NCBI GenBank assembly: GCA_947095585.1 | Contig: OX352762.1 | Span: 88,214,749-88,278,748, forward strand | Direction of reading: 5' to 3' | DNA from: Nephrocerus scutellatus | Taxonomy: Eukaryota > Arthropoda > Insecta > Diptera > Pipunculidae | Length of the DNA stretch: 64,000 nt | Part shown: positions 62,165 to 64,000 of the stretch, one piece after another | Numbering within the stretch: position 1 is the first letter of the stretch | How the letters are laid out: each line of letters begins with the position of its first letter | Program-made: the position numbers and the translations under genes | The notes under the pieces: generated by a model | Seen by the model: only the letters and a program-made list of their open reading frames with translations | What the model was told of the DNA's origin: nothing | Database searches by the model: none

Positions 62165-62700
62165 AATTAATGTCAAGTTGTTCGTTTTCTCTAAAAAACT
62201 AATCAACGGAAGATCGAATTTCTCCTTTAACAGATCTTGTTATTTTGGGAGATTTACCCTTCTTTTTAATAATAAAAACAACTGATGTCATTTTGCTTGG
62301 CACGAGGCTTCTGTATTCTGTATTTCTGTATTTATCCTTCTTCTTGGAAAAATAAATATATTTTATTAGTATATACAGTACTTTGAGGAACCCGTTTTGT
62401 GAAATGAAAGAAGAAAACCAAAACAGAAAATTACGTTTCAGAATTACTCACTACACTTTTCTTGTTCGATTTGCCGAGAAAAAATCAAAGCTCGGGCACA
62501 AAAAAAACATTAGAAATCTGCGCTCGAGCTGGTTTTGTTGCATGTGTTGTTGTTGTAGTTAATGAAAGGTGGAGTAAATCTCCCAAAATATACAGATCTG
62601 TTGGAGGGGAATTTCGATCTACCGTAGGTTAATGTTTTTTTTATAGAAAACGAACAACTTGACAGCCAAAAAATCAATATGCGCCGGATTTTAATTAAAA
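62165..62700. mobile_element. Terminal-inverted-repeat element of about 530 bp
   Basis: The left arm GTCAAGTTGTTCGTTTTCTC and GATTTACCC (to about 62270) is mirrored by the right arm, read inward from about 62665: GTCAAGTTGTTCGTTTTCTA and GAGATTTACTCC. Arms are about 90-100 bp with mismatches. No ORF. Confidence 0.75.
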
Positions 62701-62711
62701 AAACGACATGT

Positions 62712-63437
62712 GTTAGCAACCCTGAAGATGGCAATTATCGTACCAGGTGCGTAATTTTATTATTTTTAAGAAAAAACTATCGTGTTTTTTATTTATTTTA
62801 AAATATCGATAGGCGTAAACGTATATTGCAACAAAAATCATTTATTTTTATTTTAATAACCTTTTTTTAGTTGAAAAATAAAATAAATAAAAAATTACCA
62901 GACTTACTCAGTTAATATAAACTGTAGCTGTTTCCGAAACGAATACTTATTCGTCTTGTAAAATCTTATTAGATCTCCTCGCGAGGTTGGAAAAAAAATC
63001 TAACAGAGACACTTTTTTTTTTTGATTTGGTTGTCAAAGTAAGTACATGGAATCAATTCAGCAAATAAATCAATAAGTCTGAAATAAGTCCTCATTTCGG
63101 AAACAGTCTTATATATTAATTTAAATAAAACTGTTTGACAATCACAATGGCAATAGGCTATTTATTTATCGCTCTCATATAACGGGTTGTAAAACAGCTG
63201 ACTAGCCAATGTCAACCAAGAGTCAGATTGGCTTAGTTTACTTAGCCAGAGAGACATGCTGGAAATTTCATATATGTAAATTTTCAAAAAAAAAATTATA
63301 TTTAAAATTTAATTTTATTTTAATTTCTTCGATACTCAAAATTATTGTATTTTTGCGTACGACTCTGTTATGTGATCGTACATCGTATGCTATGTGAAAT
63401 TACGTAGTTGTACGATAATTATCATACGGTTGCTAAC
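62712..63437. mobile_element. Terminal-inverted-repeat element of about 726 bp
   Basis: GTTAGCAACC (62712-62721) with AATTATCGTACC and GCGTAATTT is mirrored at 63437 inward: GTTAGCAACC, ATAATTATCGTACAA and TACGTAATTT. It lies directly beside the preceding element. AT-rich interior without coding sequence. Confidence 0.65.
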
Positions 63438-63479
63438 CCTGTCACTATTCAGATTCACTTTTCAGTTTTCACTAGTTAA

Positions 63480-63790
63480 CTTTCGCATTTGTGGCGTTCG
63501 AGATAGCTCAGATAGTCTCAGAGATTTTCTCTCTCTCCTCACTGAAGATTATTAACAACATTCTCAGTGTACTGTCAGCTCAGCAATAAAAACTTGTCAA
63601 AGTCAACCACCATAGCTGAAATTTTGTGAGTGTCAAAGTCCAAAATAGCATTTTTTATATTCCGCGTATGACGCGTGCTGCTTTTTGTGTGTGGCGCGTG
63701 TGTGGGTTGAAATCGCGCCATTTTCTCGTTTTTTGAGGTGTTTTTTAATCACCTTTCGTGAAATTTTATGAGCGGCTCAATGTCAGGTGC
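63480..63790. repeat. Relative of the 16-kb MITE family
   Basis: GGCGTTCGAGAT at the left, then CTCTCTCTCCTCACTGAAG and CTGTCAGCTCAGCAATAAAA, follow the order seen at 16071-16190. The right side has GTGTGGCGCGTGTG words like those of the 46-kb element. Confidence 0.5.
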
Positions 63791-63947
63791 CAAATTTGAT
63801 ATCCCTTGTTTGGTGCTCATAATAAATAAGCACTAGGTCTACACTACAAAAAGGATAGCTTCTTTTATAAAAAAGAAGATCTTGTGTTTTAGTCAAAACA
63901 TATTGCTTAAACTCCTTGAGACGCACAGATAACAATTTCAAATTTTA

Positions 63948-64000
63948 CTGGTGGAAGTGCGATCAAACCTTACCGGCGTCCACAAGGTATTTTCCTCCAG
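63948..64000 (+). mobile_element. Start of another RTE-like copy, running off the window
   Basis: CTGGTGGAAGTGCGATCAAA, CC and AGGTATTTTCCTCCA match the leader at 53752-53805. Confidence 0.7.

Overview
The window is nuclear DNA from an insect, most probably a higher fly (Diptera: Brachycera). Genes are split by short GT-AG introns, intergenic DNA is AT-rich, and the SIFamide precursor reads very like the Drosophila one. A tephritid-like acalyptrate with a repeat-rich genome fits, but that placement is inference. There is no operon, CRISPR array, bacterial ribosome-binding site or true tRNA/rRNA gene.

Five protein-coding genes could be assembled exon by exon with every splice phase consistent. 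(1) 26865-28591 (-): a secreted cysteine-rich protein of 404 aa, with an IGFBP-like N-terminus and four thyroglobulin type-1 domains. (2) 39223-40564 (+): a TEX9-like coiled-coil protein, 424 aa. (3) 42759-43045 (+): the SIFamide neuropeptide precursor, 72 aa. (4) 44052-50029 (-): Start1/STARD3-like, a MENTAL plus START-domain sterol-transfer protein, 592 aa in 11 exons. (5) 58915-61470 (-): PPWD1, a WD-repeat plus cyclophilin peptidyl-prolyl isomerase, 616 aa in 11 exons. SIFa and Start1 are convergent, with about 1 kb between their stop codons.

Most of the rest is transposable-element debris. Non-LTR retrotransposons: an RTE-like family in at least six fragments (3264, 16331, 31127, 53682, 57160, 63948); a second RTE-like family (41030-42115); a Jockey-clade element (35030-38490) split by a foldback element; two CR1/Jockey-group elements (23645-25885, 50640-51960); and an element with RNase H (6030-8440). 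DNA elements: a broken mariner (12996-14237); a foldback-like family with terminal repeats and long sub-repeat arms (about ten places); a PIF/Harbinger-like MITE with perfect TAA target duplication (46627-47256); and several other terminal-inverted-repeat elements. A tRNA-derived SINE is present in four copies.

By region: 1-26 kb is a repeat-dominated gene desert; 26.8-28.6 kb holds the thyroglobulin-domain gene; 28.9-38.5 kb is repeats; 39.2-50.1 kb is the gene-rich core (TEX9, SIFa, Start1), with a 3.6-kb Start1 intron packed with elements; 50.6-58.1 kb is retrotransposon fragments; 58.9-61.5 kb is PPWD1; 62.1-64 kb is inverted-repeat elements and the start of another RTE-like copy. I found no convincing undescribed biological system. 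The most informative oddities are the paired loss of one predicted disulfide in a thyroglobulin domain, an in-frame stop-free PPWD1 intron, a duplicated ATCGATA-containing unit upstream of Start1, and several element-to-element junctions.
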